Source: Treponema sp.
Lineage (GTDB): Bacteria; Spirochaetota; Spirochaetia; Treponematales; Treponemataceae
DNA: 64,000 nucleotides
Reading direction: 5' to 3'
Assembly: GCA_016294035.1 (NCBI GenBank)
Contig: JAEDCT010000001.1
Span: 154,990-218,989, forward strand
Below, in pieces: positions 32,404-42,029 of the stretch (position 1 is the first letter of the stretch; the number at the start of each line of letters is the position of its first letter). Below the pieces are notes generated by a model. The model ran no database searches and had not been told where the DNA came from. It was given only the letters and a program-made list of their open reading frames with translations. Made by a program: the position numbers and the translations under genes.

Positions 32404-34494
32404 TTAATTATTTTCGATGGCATCGATGTAGCTGAGGTTAAGGCGTCCCATCTTGTCAACTTCAAGGAGCTTAACAGGAATAACCTGGCCTTCCTTGAGA
32501 ACATCAGTTACCTTTTCAACTCTCTGGCGGGAAAGCTTTGAAATGTGGCAAAGGCCTTCCTTTCCTGGAAGAATCTCAACGAATGCACCAAAGTCCATGA
32601 TTCTCTTAACAGTACCCTGATAAACAGCACCCGGTTCTGGATCTTCACAGATTCCCTTGATGGCAGCCTTAGCCTTGTCTGTAGCTTCTCCAGTCTTTCC
32701 GTAGATTGTTACAGTTCCATCATCCTCAGTGTTGATTGTAACTCCATACTGAGAACAAAGAGCCTTGACATTCTTTCCGCCAGGTCCAATGAGAGCACCA
32801 ATCTTATCGACTGCAATCTTCATTGTATCAATCTTTGGAGCATAAGGGCTTACAGGCTGTGGCTTTGAAATGCACTTTTCCATAATGTCGAGGATATGAT
32901 TTCTTCCGCGCTTTGCCTGTTCAAGAGCCTTCTTCATGATGTCCATAGAAACACCGGCAATCTTAATATCCATCTGGAAACCAGTAATACCGTCACGAGT
33001 ACCAGCAACCTTGAAGTCCATGTCACCAAGATGGTCTTCTTCACCAAGGATATCTGAAAGAATTGCATACTTTGTGTAGTTTTCATCACTTGTGATAAGA
33101 CCCATGGCAATACCAGCAACCATCTTTTTCATTGGAACACCGGCTGCAAGAAGTGAAAGACATCCACCACAAGTAGAAGCCTGCGAAGATGATCCGTTAG
33201 ATTCCATGATTTCAGAAACAACACGAATTGTGTATGGGAATTCTGACTTTGATGGAATCATTGGAGCAAGGGAGCGGCGTGCAAGGTAACCATGACCAAT
33301 TTCACGGCGACCAGTAGTAAGCTTTCCTACTTCACCAACAGAATATGGCGGGAAGTTATAGTGAAGAATAAAATTTTCGCTTCTGTCACCTTCAATATCA
33401 TCATAAACCTGTTCATCCATTGCAGTTCCCAAAGTTGTAACTGCAAGTGACTGTGTTTCACCACGAGTAAAGAGTGCTGATCCGTGTGGACGTGGAAGAA
33501 CATTTATTTCACAAGTAATTGGACGAATATCTTCTGTTCCACGGCCGTCAATACGAAGACCCTTTTCAAGAATTGAAGAACGCAAAAGATCATACTGAAT
33601 GTCATCAAACAAAGCATCAAAAAGCTTTCTCTGAGTTTCATCCTCAAGCTGCTCTGCATATTTTTCTGCAATCTGCTTCTTAACAGCCTTAACTGCATCA
33701 CCACGAACCATTTTTCCTTTCTGGAAACATGCTTCCTGCATGAGAGGAAGTGCATCAGCCTTGATAGCCTCAGCATTTTCAAGAACAACTGTTGATGGAG
33801 CAAGTGGAAGCTTTTCCTTTCCACAAAGCTTTACCAGTTCTTCCTGAAGGAGACACATATCCGTGATGAATCCCTGAGCCTTTTCAAGAGCACCAAGCAT
33901 TACATCTTCAGATACTTCATTTGCACCACCTTCAACCATTGTAAATCCGTCTTTTGTTCCGGCTACAACGATTTCAAGCTGAGCTTTTTCCTGCTGTGAA
34001 TATGTTGGGTTAATCACATACTGTCCGTCAATGAATGCAACACGGCATCCTGCAACTGGACCATGGAATGGAATGTCAGAAATAGAAACTGCTGCTGAAG
34101 CTGCAATTACTGCAATAATATCAGGAGGGTTGATTCCATCTACTGATACACATGTTGGAACGATCTGAATTTCACGACCGAAAGACTTTTCAAAAAGAGG
34201 ACGCATTGGGCGGTCAATAAGACGGCTTACAAGAATTTCCTTTTCCTTTGGACGACCTTCTCTCTTTACAAAACCACCAGGAATTTTTCCTGCTGCATAG
34301 AATTTTTCATTGTACTCAACTGTTACAGGAACGAAATCAAGGCCTTCCTTTGCTTCACTTGAAGCACAAACTGTTGCAATAACAGATGTTCCGCCAAACT
34401 GCGCATAAACACATCCGTTTGCCTGCTTACCGATTTTTCCTGTTTCAAGGATCAGTTCATAATCACCGATCTTACGAGTTACTCTCTGTACCAT
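32404..34494 (-). CDS. pnp: Polyribonucleotide nucleotidyltransferase
   Basis: The 696-residue PNPase is a trimeric phosphorolytic 3'-to-5' exoribonuclease. Two RNase PH domains (residues about 1-220 and 300-540, with RPHGSALFTRGETQSLAV and GDMDFKVAGTRDGITGFQMD, given as MDFKVAGTRDGITGFQ) flank an alpha-helical linker; KH (VDKIGALIGPGGKNVKAL) and S1 (GAVYQGTVKRIMDFGAFVEI) domains follow. Full length. It comes after rpsO, the usual arrangement, with a terminator between. Confidence 0.97.
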   Translation of the reverse strand: MVQRVTRKIGDYELILETGKIGKQANGCVYAQFGGTSVIATVCASSEAKEGLDFVPVTVEYNEKFYAAGKIPGGFVKREGRPKEKEILVSRLIDRPMRPLFEKSFGREIQIVPTCVSVDGINPPDIIAVIAASAAVSISDIPFHGPVAGCRVAFIDGQYVINPTYSQQEKAQLEIVVAGTKDGFTMVEGGANEVSEDVMLGALEKAQGFITDMCLLQEELVKLCGKEKLPLAPSTVVLENAEAIKADALPLMQEACFQKGKMVRGDAVKAVKKQIAEKYAEQLEDETQRKLFDALFDDIQYDLLRSSILEKGLRIDGRGTEDIRPITCEINVLPRPHGSALFTRGETQSLAVTTLGTAMDEQVYDDIEGDRSENFILHYNFPPYSVGEVGKLTTGRREIGHGYLARRSLAPMIPSKSEFPYTIRVVSEIMESNGSSSQASTCGGCLSLLAAGVPMKKMVAGIAMGLITSDENYTKYAILSDILGEEDHLGDMDFKVAGTRDGITGFQMDIKIAGVSMDIMKKALEQAKRGRNHILDIMEKCISKPQPVSPYAPKIDTMKIAVDKIGALIGPGGKNVKALCSQYGVTINTEDDGTVTIYGKTGEATDKAKAAIKGICEDPEPGAVYQGTVKRIMDFGAFVEILPGKEGLCHISKLSRQRVEKVTDVLKEGQVIPVKLLEVDKMGRLNLSYIDAIENN

Positions 34495-34588
34495 AAATAA
34501 TTTCCTTGTTCTTTATTTTTCTTCTCAGCTGATTTTCACAGGCTGAAGGACATTCGTTTGAACAGCCGAACACCCTGACAAAAATTTA

Positions 34589-34626
34589 AAGGCAAGAAAA
34601 CTCTCAAACAAGAATCTTCTTGCCTT
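34589..34626 (-). terminator. rpsO terminator-like hairpin
   Basis: AAGGCAAGAA (34589-34598) and TTCTTGCCTT (34617-34626) form a perfect 10-bp stem just after the rpsO stop, followed on the minus strand by TAAATTTTTG. The long loop and weak T-run suggest partial termination or an RNase processing site before pnp. Confidence 0.6.
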
Positions 34627-34634
34627 AACTTAAG

Positions 34635-34904
34635 TTACTTGCGGATACCGAGTTCCTTAATAAGAGCACGATAACCTTCAAGGTTAGTTCTCTGCATGTA
34701 CTTCAACAAGCTGCGGCGGCTACCAACAACTTTCAAAAGTCCACGAGAAGCTCCTGTGTCCTTTGGGAAAGCCTTGCAGTGTGCTGTAAGCTGCTTGATG
34801 CGTTCAGTAAGCAATGCAATCTGAACCTTTACGTTTCCAGTGTCATTTGCATTTGCTCCGAACTTAGAAACGATTGAAGAAGATACTTCTTTTGTAAGTG
34901 CCAT
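34635..34904 (-). CDS. rpsO: 30S ribosomal protein S15
   Basis: The 89-residue protein binds 16S rRNA early in 30S assembly. VQIALLTERIKQLTAHCKAF and GASRGLLKVVGSRRSLLKYM are typical, as is the length. GGAGTAAGACT precedes the ATG. A -10-like TATAAT stands on the minus strand at 35003-34998, so it likely has its own promoter besides readthrough from truB. Confidence 0.97.
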   Translation of the reverse strand: MALTKEVSSSIVSKFGANANDTGNVKVQIALLTERIKQLTAHCKAFPKDTGASRGLLKVVGSRRSLLKYMQRTNLEGYRALIKELGIRK

Positions 34905-35035
34905 AGTCTTACTCCTTGTAATTATTTTTTTACTGCCTTCAATTTAACCTGGAAAAAAAGTGGCGCTTTGTAATCCAAGCAAAATCATAACGACAGCATT
35001 ATACATATTTTATTCTACTGATTATTGAACAAAAG

Positions 35036-36901
35036 TCAACTTTGCTGAAAGACAATTTTCTCCAGTTTTCTTGCATAGTTTTCTGTTGGAAGATTCAAAT
35101 CAAATTTTCCGCATTCAACTTTCAGCACTGAATGAAGAACCGTACTGTCACTGAAACAAGAAACAACATCATATACCCCTGCACCCGGCACAAGAAGATC
35201 CTGGGGAACATTGCATGAAAAACGTCCATCTGTTTCCTTCCAGGACAAACCGCTGCAATCAATGGCATAAGGTCTTTTGAGCATTTTGTGGACAAGAAGA
35301 AAATTTCCCTGGGACACCAGATCCCTTATTCTTGTGGAGCTGATTTTCTGACCGTCATAGTTTACGTCATTACACTCATAAACCTCAAAGCCAAATTTTG
35401 AAGAAAAGGACTTGAGATCCCTCATAGAACAGGCACCTCGTGCACCGAAAGTAAAATCACGTCCCTCAGCCATTACTTTCATGGAACACTTTTGCACAAG
35501 AATCCTGACAAAATCAATTCCCTGCATCTGTGAAAAAGATTCAGTGAAATCAACTACTATTACAAAATCAAGCCCCAGCTCACCAAAAATTTCAAGGCGC
35601 TGTTTCAACGACATTAGTGAGGCACCTTTTTTTATTCTTGAAGAAAAGGTAACAACTCCACACGCAAACTCTGACCTGGTCTTAAGGAAGTCAATTATTT
35701 CCAGATGACCGCAATGGATAGCCTCAAAGCTGCCACAGGAAATCGCAGTCCCCCGTTTGAGCATGGAAACCGGAAACCTGTTTGAAACTATATCCTCCCA
35801 TGAAAAAACAGCAAGTTCTTTTTTAGGAGGCGGAACAACAAATCCGTAGAAAAGCCTGTCTGAATCTGAAACACGTATCATGCCGGCAAAATTTCCATCC
35901 GGGAAGAAAACGGCAATTTCTTTGGTACTGCCATTGGACTGGGCAAATCTTTCGTCAACATTCACATGAAGCCTGTCAAACATTTTTGAGCTCAAGGGAC
36001 GTCCATTAAGATAGGACTTAATGAAATTAGGTTTTATAACATCGACATCAAAACCACATTTCAAGGCAAGCTCACTGTTAAAAGTCATGAAATGATTCCG
36101 GATATCAAGGATCTTTTCTTCTGAATCAGGAATTCTCTTTTTCTTTTTAGATCCAATCAGAGGAATCTGAAGCTTCTTTTTTTCTTCCTGGAATTTCTTT
36201 TCCATGCGGATTCCACGTTCAATGGTGAACTCTTCCATTCCATCAGTACAAGCTGCATCTGAAAGCTTAAAGGGTCCGACTTCTATTCTTCTCAAGGCAC
36301 TCAAATGACCAAGACTTCCAAGAGCCAATGCAATATCCCTGGCAAGAGAGCGGATATAAGTTCCCTTGGAGCAGGTTATTTCAAGCAGGGCATAGGAATG
36401 TCTGTCTTCTTCAGTTGCTTCCTTAAAATCAAGAAGAGAATTCTTGTAGACAAAAATTTGTCTTGGATCAATATGAACTTCCTTTCCACTCCTGACAGCA
36501 TCACTTGAGCGAACACCATCAACATGAACTGCTGAATACAAAGGCGGAGTCTGAAGTAATGCACCAGTGAAACCAGGAAGAACCGATTCCAACTGCTGCC
36601 TTGTAACAGGATCCTTTTTACCGACAACATCACCAGTTGGATCCAGTGTATCTGTTTCGCTACCAAAGCAAACAACGGCAAGATAAGTCTTTCTGAACCC
36701 GGTAATATGAGGAACAATGTGAGTAAGACTTCCGCTCAACACTACAAGGAGACCATCGGCAAAACTGTCAAGGGTTCCAGTGTGACCAACCTTGTCAGTT
36801 CCAAGCGCATGCTTGATACTCCATAGAGAAGAAAAACTTGTTAATCCGGAAGACTTTGCATATAACATGATTCCAGATGGGGCCGTTGCTTTTGATTTCA
36901 T
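35036..36901 (-). CDS. truB: Fused tRNA pseudouridine synthase TruB and RibF-like domain
   Basis: The 621-residue protein joins two enzymes. Residues about 8-230 are TruB, which makes pseudouridine 55 in tRNA; Asp45 in GHTGTLDSFADGLL is the catalytic residue and GTYIRSLARDIALALG is conserved. A Lys-rich linker and a second segment follow. From about residue 385 comes an FAD-synthetase nucleotidyltransferase fold (ISCGSFEAIHCGHLEII, then GRDFTFGARG and ISSTRIRDLVSQG). The flavokinase part after it is short and lacks the usual PTAN-containing motif. In many bacteria truB and ribF are neighbours; here they are one frame with no internal stop. Confidence 0.9.
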   Translation of the reverse strand: MKSKATAPSGIMLYAKSSGLTSFSSLWSIKHALGTDKVGHTGTLDSFADGLLVVLSGSLTHIVPHITGFRKTYLAVVCFGSETDTLDPTGDVVGKKDPVTRQQLESVLPGFTGALLQTPPLYSAVHVDGVRSSDAVRSGKEVHIDPRQIFVYKNSLLDFKEATEEDRHSYALLEITCSKGTYIRSLARDIALALGSLGHLSALRRIEVGPFKLSDAACTDGMEEFTIERGIRMEKKFQEEKKKLQIPLIGSKKKKRIPDSEEKILDIRNHFMTFNSELALKCGFDVDVIKPNFIKSYLNGRPLSSKMFDRLHVNVDERFAQSNGSTKEIAVFFPDGNFAGMIRVSDSDRLFYGFVVPPPKKELAVFSWEDIVSNRFPVSMLKRGTAISCGSFEAIHCGHLEIIDFLKTRSEFACGVVTFSSRIKKGASLMSLKQRLEIFGELGLDFVIVVDFTESFSQMQGIDFVRILVQKCSMKVMAEGRDFTFGARGACSMRDLKSFSSKFGFEVYECNDVNYDGQKISSTRIRDLVSQGNFLLVHKMLKRPYAIDCSGLSWKETDGRFSCNVPQDLLVPGAGVYDVVSCFSDSTVLHSVLKVECGKFDLNLPTENYARKLEKIVFQQS

Positions 36902-36956
36902 AACTGCAATTTTATAGAAATGAAAATTTTATGTAAAGCCGATCCAAGGCACAGGC

Positions 36957-36989
36957 AAAAAAAAAGGATGCCTGAAGATACAAGCATCC
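36957..36989 (-). terminator. Intrinsic terminator between rbfA and truB-ribF
   Basis: GGATGC and GCATCC form a 6-bp stem around a 12-base loop, followed by nine T residues on the minus strand, about 27 bases after rbfA. It should limit readthrough from the rimP-rbfA operon into the fusion gene. Confidence 0.8.
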
Positions 36990-37015
36990 ATTTGCAAGAA
37001 CAAGATAATCACAAA

Positions 37016-37420
37016 TCAGTTATCCAAGTCATTCTCTTGTGTCTGCGGATTATTCTTTTCCCATTCAAGAGTTTCTTTTTCAAGCTCATTAAGCTTCTGA
37101 ACCATCTTGTAACCTTCCTTCATACTGTAATCAGCAACAAAGGTAAACTTTGGAAAACGGTATATTGAAACCTTGCGTGCAATAGTTGACTGAATGAAAC
37201 CTGCAGCACTCTGGAGTCCCTGAACGCCACGTTCAACGGATGCATCATCAAGAAACGAAGAAACATACACCTTGGCAAAAGCCAGGTCTCCGGAAACTTC
37301 AACCTTGTTTATTGAAAGAAATTCATTGACCCTAGGATCCTTGATTTCATGTTTCATAAGCATTGAGGAAATTTCCTTTCTAAGCTGTTCGCCAAGTCTA
37401 AGTAATCTGAACTGTCCCAT
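37016..37420 (-). CDS. rbfA: Ribosome-binding factor A
   Basis: The 134-residue KH-like protein helps mature the 16S rRNA 5' end and 30S subunit. RLGEQLRKEISSMLMKHEIK with DPRVNEF and DLAFAKVYVSSF are typical. The acidic C-terminal tail (KETLEWEKNNPQTQENDLDN) is of variable sequence in the family. It follows infB by five bases. Confidence 0.94.
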   Translation of the reverse strand: MGQFRLLRLGEQLRKEISSMLMKHEIKDPRVNEFLSINKVEVSGDLAFAKVYVSSFLDDASVERGVQGLQSAAGFIQSTIARKVSIYRFPKFTFVADYSMKEGYKMVQKLNELEKETLEWEKNNPQTQENDLDN

Positions 37421-37425
37421 TAAAA

Positions 37426-40077
37426 CTATTCCTGAGTTTCAGCAGAACCGGCATTGTCAGACTTCTTTTCTGCTTCTGCCTGTTCCTCTGCAAGAGTCTT
37501 GCCAAGCTTACGCTTAACCTCGATGATTTCAAATGCCTCAAGCTGGTCTCCGACACGAAGATCCTGCCAGTCTTCAATACCAATACCACATTCAAATCCT
37601 TCACGAACTTCCTTGGCATCATCCTTGAAACGCTTGAGTGAAGCTATCTTTCCTGTATGAATAACAACACCATCGCGAATAACATTTACGCTGCAAGTTT
37701 TCTTGAAAAGACCTTCCGTGATGTAACAACCGGCAATAACACCAATCTTTGGAACCTTGAATGTATTCCTGATTTCTGCTGTACCAGTAGTTTCTTCCTT
37801 TGTGTCTGGAGAAAGCATACCTTCCATGGCAGCCTGAATTTCCTCAACACACTTGTAGATAATATTATACTTGCGGATTTCAACCTTTTCCTGTTCTGCA
37901 AGAGCCTTAGCCTTTGGAGTAGGACGAACATTGAATCCAATGATGATTGCATTGGAGTCAGCGGCGGCAAGTGTAACATCACTTTCGTTAATGGCACCAG
38001 CACTTGAGTGAATTACAGAAAGCCTGATTTCCTTTGTTGAAAGCTTTTCAAGAGATGTCTTGAGTGCTTCTGCAGATCCCTGAAGGTCAGCCTTGATGAT
38101 AACCTTGAATTCCTTGATTTCCTTGGATTCAATATCAGTATAAAGAGTATCAAGAGTTGTTTTTCTTACAGCCTTTGCAGCCTCAAATCTCTTGAGTTCC
38201 TGACGCTTGGCAGCAAATGCACGTGCATCTTTTTCTGTTTCTGTAACCTGAATCGGATCTCCGGCATTAGGCATTGATTCAAGACCAAGAACTTCAACTG
38301 GTGTAGAAGGTCCTGCACTCTGAATCTTGTGTCCCTTGTCATCAAAGAGAGCACGAACACGACCTGAATAAATACCTGCAACAAGAGGATCTCCAATCTT
38401 GAGAGTACCGCGTTCAATGACAACGGAAGCCACAACACCACGTCCCTGATCAGTACGGCTTTCAATAACCTTACCTTCAGCACGACAGTCATAATGAGCC
38501 TTAAGCTCAAGCATTTCTGCTTCGTTAAGAATGGCTTCAAGAAGGTCATCAATTCCCTGTCTCTTCAATGCAGAAATCTTAACATACTGAGTGCTTCCAC
38601 CCCATTCTTCTGGAGTAAGATCATAAGAAGAAAGCTGCGTCATAACATTGTCTGCATTTGCTTCAGGCTTATCACACTTGTTTACAGCAACAATGATAGG
38701 AACCTTAGCAGCCTTTGCATGGTCAATAGCCTCAATTGTCTGTGGCATGACACCATCATCTGCGGCAACAACCAGAACAACAATGTCAGTAATCTGAGCA
38801 CCACGAGAGCGCATCATGGAGAATGCTTCATGACCTGGAGTATCAAGGAATGTAATGTCTCCACGTTGAGTGTGAACCATGTAGGCACCAATTTTCTGAG
38901 TAATACCACCGGCTTCACCGCCAGCAACGTCGGCATTACGAATAGCATCCAGAGTTTTTGTCTTACCATGGTCAACGTGACCCATTACAGTAACGATAGG
39001 TGGACGAACCATCTCGCCTTCTTCAGTTCCCTTATCGCTTTCAATAACAGTCTCATCATAAAGACTTACAAGCTTAACCTCACAATTGTATTCCGAGGCA
39101 AGAATTGTAGCTGTGTCAGAGTCAATTGACTGGTTGATAGTAACCATCATACCCATAGACATAAGCTTTCCAATAATTTCACTTGCCTTCAGGTTCATCT
39201 TCTTTGCAAGATCAGAAACTGAGATTGTTTCCATGATCTCAATCTTTTCTGGGACTGCACTTGCTGGAGTAATATCCTTTTTCTTGTTCTGATAAAGTTC
39301 TTCTTCATCGAACATTTCTTCTTTGTCTTTGCGGTTATTGTATACCTGCTTCTTGCCCTTGAACTGCTTCTTTGCAGGAGCTGTCTTTGAAGGAATTGCA
39401 GATGCAGGAGGAACAAATCCACCTCCTCTGTTTCCGCCAAATGAAGGTCTTGAAACACCGCTGAATCCGCCGCCCTGACCATTGCGGTTAAACCCTCCGC
39501 CCTGACCGTTGCGGTTGAATCCACCACCCTGGCCGTTGCGGTTGAAGCCACCACCCTGACCATTGCGGTTAAACCCTCCGCCCTGACCGTTGCGGTTGAA
39601 AGCGCCATTGTATCCGCCCTGACGCTCACGATTCTGATAGCCCTCACGAGCCTGAGCTCCAGTAAAGCCTTCACGACGATTATTGAATCCGCCCTGGCCG
39701 TTGCGACCTCTTCCACCACCGCTCAAGTTACCTGCCTTAACGTTAGGTCTTGCGCTCTGGTATTCAAAAGTCTGAACCTTCTTGCGTTCTTCTGTTTTGT
39801 TTTCTACTGGAGCTTCCTTGCGAACTTCTTCTTTAGGAGGAACAACAGCATTTGCTTCCTCAGTCTTAGCAGGTAAATCCGTAGTTTTCTTGGAAACCAC
39901 TCGCACAACTTTCCTCTGGTCTTTCTTGTCTGCACCACCAGCTGCAGGAGCAACCACCTTTCTCTTGATTACTACCTTTTTCTTTGCAACTACCGAGGAT
40001 GATGCTCCCTGAGAGTCAGTTGTCTTAGCCTGCTTGTTCAACACAAATCCAGTTTTTTTCTCTGATTCATCTGCCAT
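37426..40077 (-). CDS. infB: Translation initiation factor IF-2
   Basis: The 883-residue GTPase delivers initiator tRNA to the 30S subunit. G-domain motifs are clear: GHVDHGKTKTLDAI, DTPGHEAFSMMRSRGA and NKCDKPEAN. The IF2N-like segment (ISVSDLAKKMNLKASEIIGK) precedes it. The N-terminal 240 residues are low complexity, with Lys/Val-rich and then Gly/Asn/Arg-rich parts including five GQGGGFNRN units. Such N-terminal variation is common in IF-2, but the RGG-like repeat is notable for RNA binding. It lies between nusA and rbfA. Confidence 0.97.
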   Translation of the reverse strand: MADESEKKTGFVLNKQAKTTDSQGASSSVVAKKKVVIKRKVVAPAAGGADKKDQRKVVRVVSKKTTDLPAKTEEANAVVPPKEEVRKEAPVENKTEERKKVQTFEYQSARPNVKAGNLSGGGRGRNGQGGFNNRREGFTGAQAREGYQNRERQGGYNGAFNRNGQGGGFNRNGQGGGFNRNGQGGGFNRNGQGGGFNRNGQGGGFSGVSRPSFGGNRGGGFVPPASAIPSKTAPAKKQFKGKKQVYNNRKDKEEMFDEEELYQNKKKDITPASAVPEKIEIMETISVSDLAKKMNLKASEIIGKLMSMGMMVTINQSIDSDTATILASEYNCEVKLVSLYDETVIESDKGTEEGEMVRPPIVTVMGHVDHGKTKTLDAIRNADVAGGEAGGITQKIGAYMVHTQRGDITFLDTPGHEAFSMMRSRGAQITDIVVLVVAADDGVMPQTIEAIDHAKAAKVPIIVAVNKCDKPEANADNVMTQLSSYDLTPEEWGGSTQYVKISALKRQGIDDLLEAILNEAEMLELKAHYDCRAEGKVIESRTDQGRGVVASVVIERGTLKIGDPLVAGIYSGRVRALFDDKGHKIQSAGPSTPVEVLGLESMPNAGDPIQVTETEKDARAFAAKRQELKRFEAAKAVRKTTLDTLYTDIESKEIKEFKVIIKADLQGSAEALKTSLEKLSTKEIRLSVIHSSAGAINESDVTLAAADSNAIIIGFNVRPTPKAKALAEQEKVEIRKYNIIYKCVEEIQAAMEGMLSPDTKEETTGTAEIRNTFKVPKIGVIAGCYITEGLFKKTCSVNVIRDGVVIHTGKIASLKRFKDDAKEVREGFECGIGIEDWQDLRVGDQLEAFEIIEVKRKLGKTLAEEQAEAEKKSDNAGSAETQE
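39471..39606 (-). repeat. 27-bp tandem repeats in infB
   Basis: Five tandem 27-bp units encode GQGGGFNRN in the IF-2 N-terminus. Units 1 and 4 are identical over most of their length, pointing to duplication of unit pairs; copy number may vary between strains. Confidence 0.85.
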
Positions 40078-40091
40078 ACTGTCTTATTTCC

Positions 40092-41531
40092 TTATTCCTC
40101 TTCGAAAGAAATTTCTACTCCACAATGAGGACACTTAGTCATGTCTGCTGTAATTCTTGTATTACATTCAGGACAGAAATATTCCTCTTCTTCTGACGCC
40201 TCATCTTCTGAAACTTCAGGTTCTTCATCTTCAATTTCTACATATTCATTGAGAACACTGTTAACATTCTCAATCTGTTCTTTCGAAACACCTTCAAGTA
40301 AATCAAGGGATCCGTTGTCATATGCATCAATAAAGCTTTCAATTTCATCAAATCCAGCAGCCTTAATTGCTTCAACAACAGCCGGATCAAGTCCAGGAAG
40401 CTGTGAAATAAGAGTGATTTCCTCAACAGTTTCCTGAGTAGAGAACAACTCTTCTGCTGCACGTCTTGTATCATTTTCAACCAGATCTTCATCTGTAAGC
40501 TGATTTTCTGTCTTCACGTCAATGAGCCAGTCACAAAGCTTGTTTGCAAGACGAACATTCTGTCCCATCTTTCCGATTGCAATTGAGAAATTTTCTTCAG
40601 AAACAACTGCAAGTGCCTCGCGTTTTTCAGAATCCTTGATTATAACGCGCTTGACTTCTGCAGGTGAGAGAGCGTTCTTAATGAACACATGAGGATCCTC
40701 GTCATAGCGAAGGACATCAATTTTTTCACCCTCAAGTTCACGGATAACATTTGTGATGCGCACACCCTTGAGACCAACACAGGCACCAACAGGATCAACA
40801 TCCATCTTGTTGGAATAAACTGCGATCTTTGTTCTGTATCCGGCTTCACGTGAAATGCTCTTTACAACAATTGTATTGTCTGCAATTTCAGGAACTTCAA
40901 GTTCAAGAATGCTTCTTACGAAATCTTCATCAGTGCGGCTCAAAACAAGCTGGATTCCAGATCCACCCTTCTTTACATCCTTAATGAGAGCCTTGATGCG
41001 GTCATTCTTTTCATAAGTCTCGCGAGGGCTCTGATACTTTACAGGAAGCACACCTTCAATTTTTCCAAGATCAACAAAAATGTTTCCCTTATATTCACGC
41101 TGGTAATAACCAATAATGATTTCACCAATCTTATTCTTATATTCTTCAAGAAGCTTGTTTCTGGAATTCTCATTGAGATTCTTGTGAGCATCCTGCTTAC
41201 CAACAGAAACGGCACCACGAGAGAAATCCTTTTTTGGATCAAGAAGAATGTCCAGTTCATCACCAATTTCTGCCTCAGGTGTAAGCTGCTTTGCTTCTTC
41301 AAGTTCAATTTCAACCACAGGATCATAAACACCATCAACAACAGTCTTGCGTGAATAGATCTTTACGTCTGTCATGTCATCTGAGAAAGTAACGATACAG
41401 TTTGTGTACCCCTTACCAAAAGATTTCTGATAAGTGGCAGTAATCATTCTTTCGATTGTCTGCCTGATTGAATCCTCGTCAATTCCCTTTTCTGCAGAAA
41501 GTGCTCGGATTGCATCTGCCATTTCTGACAT
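40092..41531 (-). CDS. nusA: Transcription factor NusA with C-terminal zinc ribbon
   Basis: The 479-residue protein has the NusA N-terminal domain (ADAIRALSAEKGIDEDSI), an S1 domain (about residues 135-200), two KH domains (GACVGLKGVRITNVIREL; AIGKMGQNVRLANKLCDWLI) and a helix-hairpin-helix-like segment (ISQLPGLDPAVVEAIKAAGF). After an acidic linker it ends with CPECNTRITADMTKCPHCG, a four-Cys zinc ribbon that standard NusA lacks. NusA governs pausing, termination and antitermination. It lies in the usual place after rimP. Confidence 0.95.
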   Translation of the reverse strand: MSEMADAIRALSAEKGIDEDSIRQTIERMITATYQKSFGKGYTNCIVTFSDDMTDVKIYSRKTVVDGVYDPVVEIELEEAKQLTPEAEIGDELDILLDPKKDFSRGAVSVGKQDAHKNLNENSRNKLLEEYKNKIGEIIIGYYQREYKGNIFVDLGKIEGVLPVKYQSPRETYEKNDRIKALIKDVKKGGSGIQLVLSRTDEDFVRSILELEVPEIADNTIVVKSISREAGYRTKIAVYSNKMDVDPVGACVGLKGVRITNVIRELEGEKIDVLRYDEDPHVFIKNALSPAEVKRVIIKDSEKREALAVVSEENFSIAIGKMGQNVRLANKLCDWLIDVKTENQLTDEDLVENDTRRAAEELFSTQETVEEITLISQLPGLDPAVVEAIKAAGFDEIESFIDAYDNGSLDLLEGVSKEQIENVNSVLNEYVEIEDEEPEVSEDEASEEEEYFCPECNTRITADMTKCPHCGVEISFEEE

Positions 41532-41543
41532 ATCAAGCCCCCC

Positions 41544-42011
41544 TTATAAGTGTATAAATTTTGCCTTAGCAATATCATTATAGGCAACAGTTTTTTCACT
41601 GCCACCTTCTGTTTCCAAAACTACTTCAGTTTCTGTGGATGCCTTTATTACACCAGAAATCCACTCACCGGCTTCCCTGCTCCACACTCGGATTTCATGT
41701 CCCATGAAAATTTCAAATTCACATGCATTCTTTAGATTACGCTCGATTCCCGGAGAACACACCTCCATGGAAAGATCATCTTCTGTTTTATTTAGCAATG
41801 AAAGAAGCTTAGGCTGAAGTGCCTTATGAGCTTTAGAACAATCAGCAACGCCCACATTCTTCTTGCAGTCAGCGCTGGAAATAACACAAGTAACCTTAAC
41901 AGCACCATGCTGAGGAACAACCTGAAGTTCAACAAGGCGAAGGTCAAGAGGCTCAAGAACAGATGAACACTCTGTGTAATAAGGAATAGATTTTAATGAA
42001 GTGTAATCCAA
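41544..42011 (-). CDS. rimP: Ribosome maturation factor RimP
   Basis: The 155-residue protein aids 30S assembly. LEPLDLRLVELQVVPQHGAV, MEVCSPGIERNLKNACEFEI and the C-terminal SH3-like part (GEWISGVIKASTETEVVLET) match the family. The start is TTG at 42011 with GGGG eight bases upstream. It leads the rimP-nusA-infB-rbfA operon; an intrinsic-terminator-like hairpin lies in its leader. Confidence 0.9.
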   Translation of the reverse strand: MDYTSLKSIPYYTECSSVLEPLDLRLVELQVVPQHGAVKVTCVISSADCKKNVGVADCSKAHKALQPKLLSLLNKTEDDLSMEVCSPGIERNLKNACEFEIFMGHEIRVWSREAGEWISGVIKASTETEVVLETEGGSEKTVAYNDIAKAKFIHL

Positions 42012-42029
42012 GATTTACCCCAATGTACC

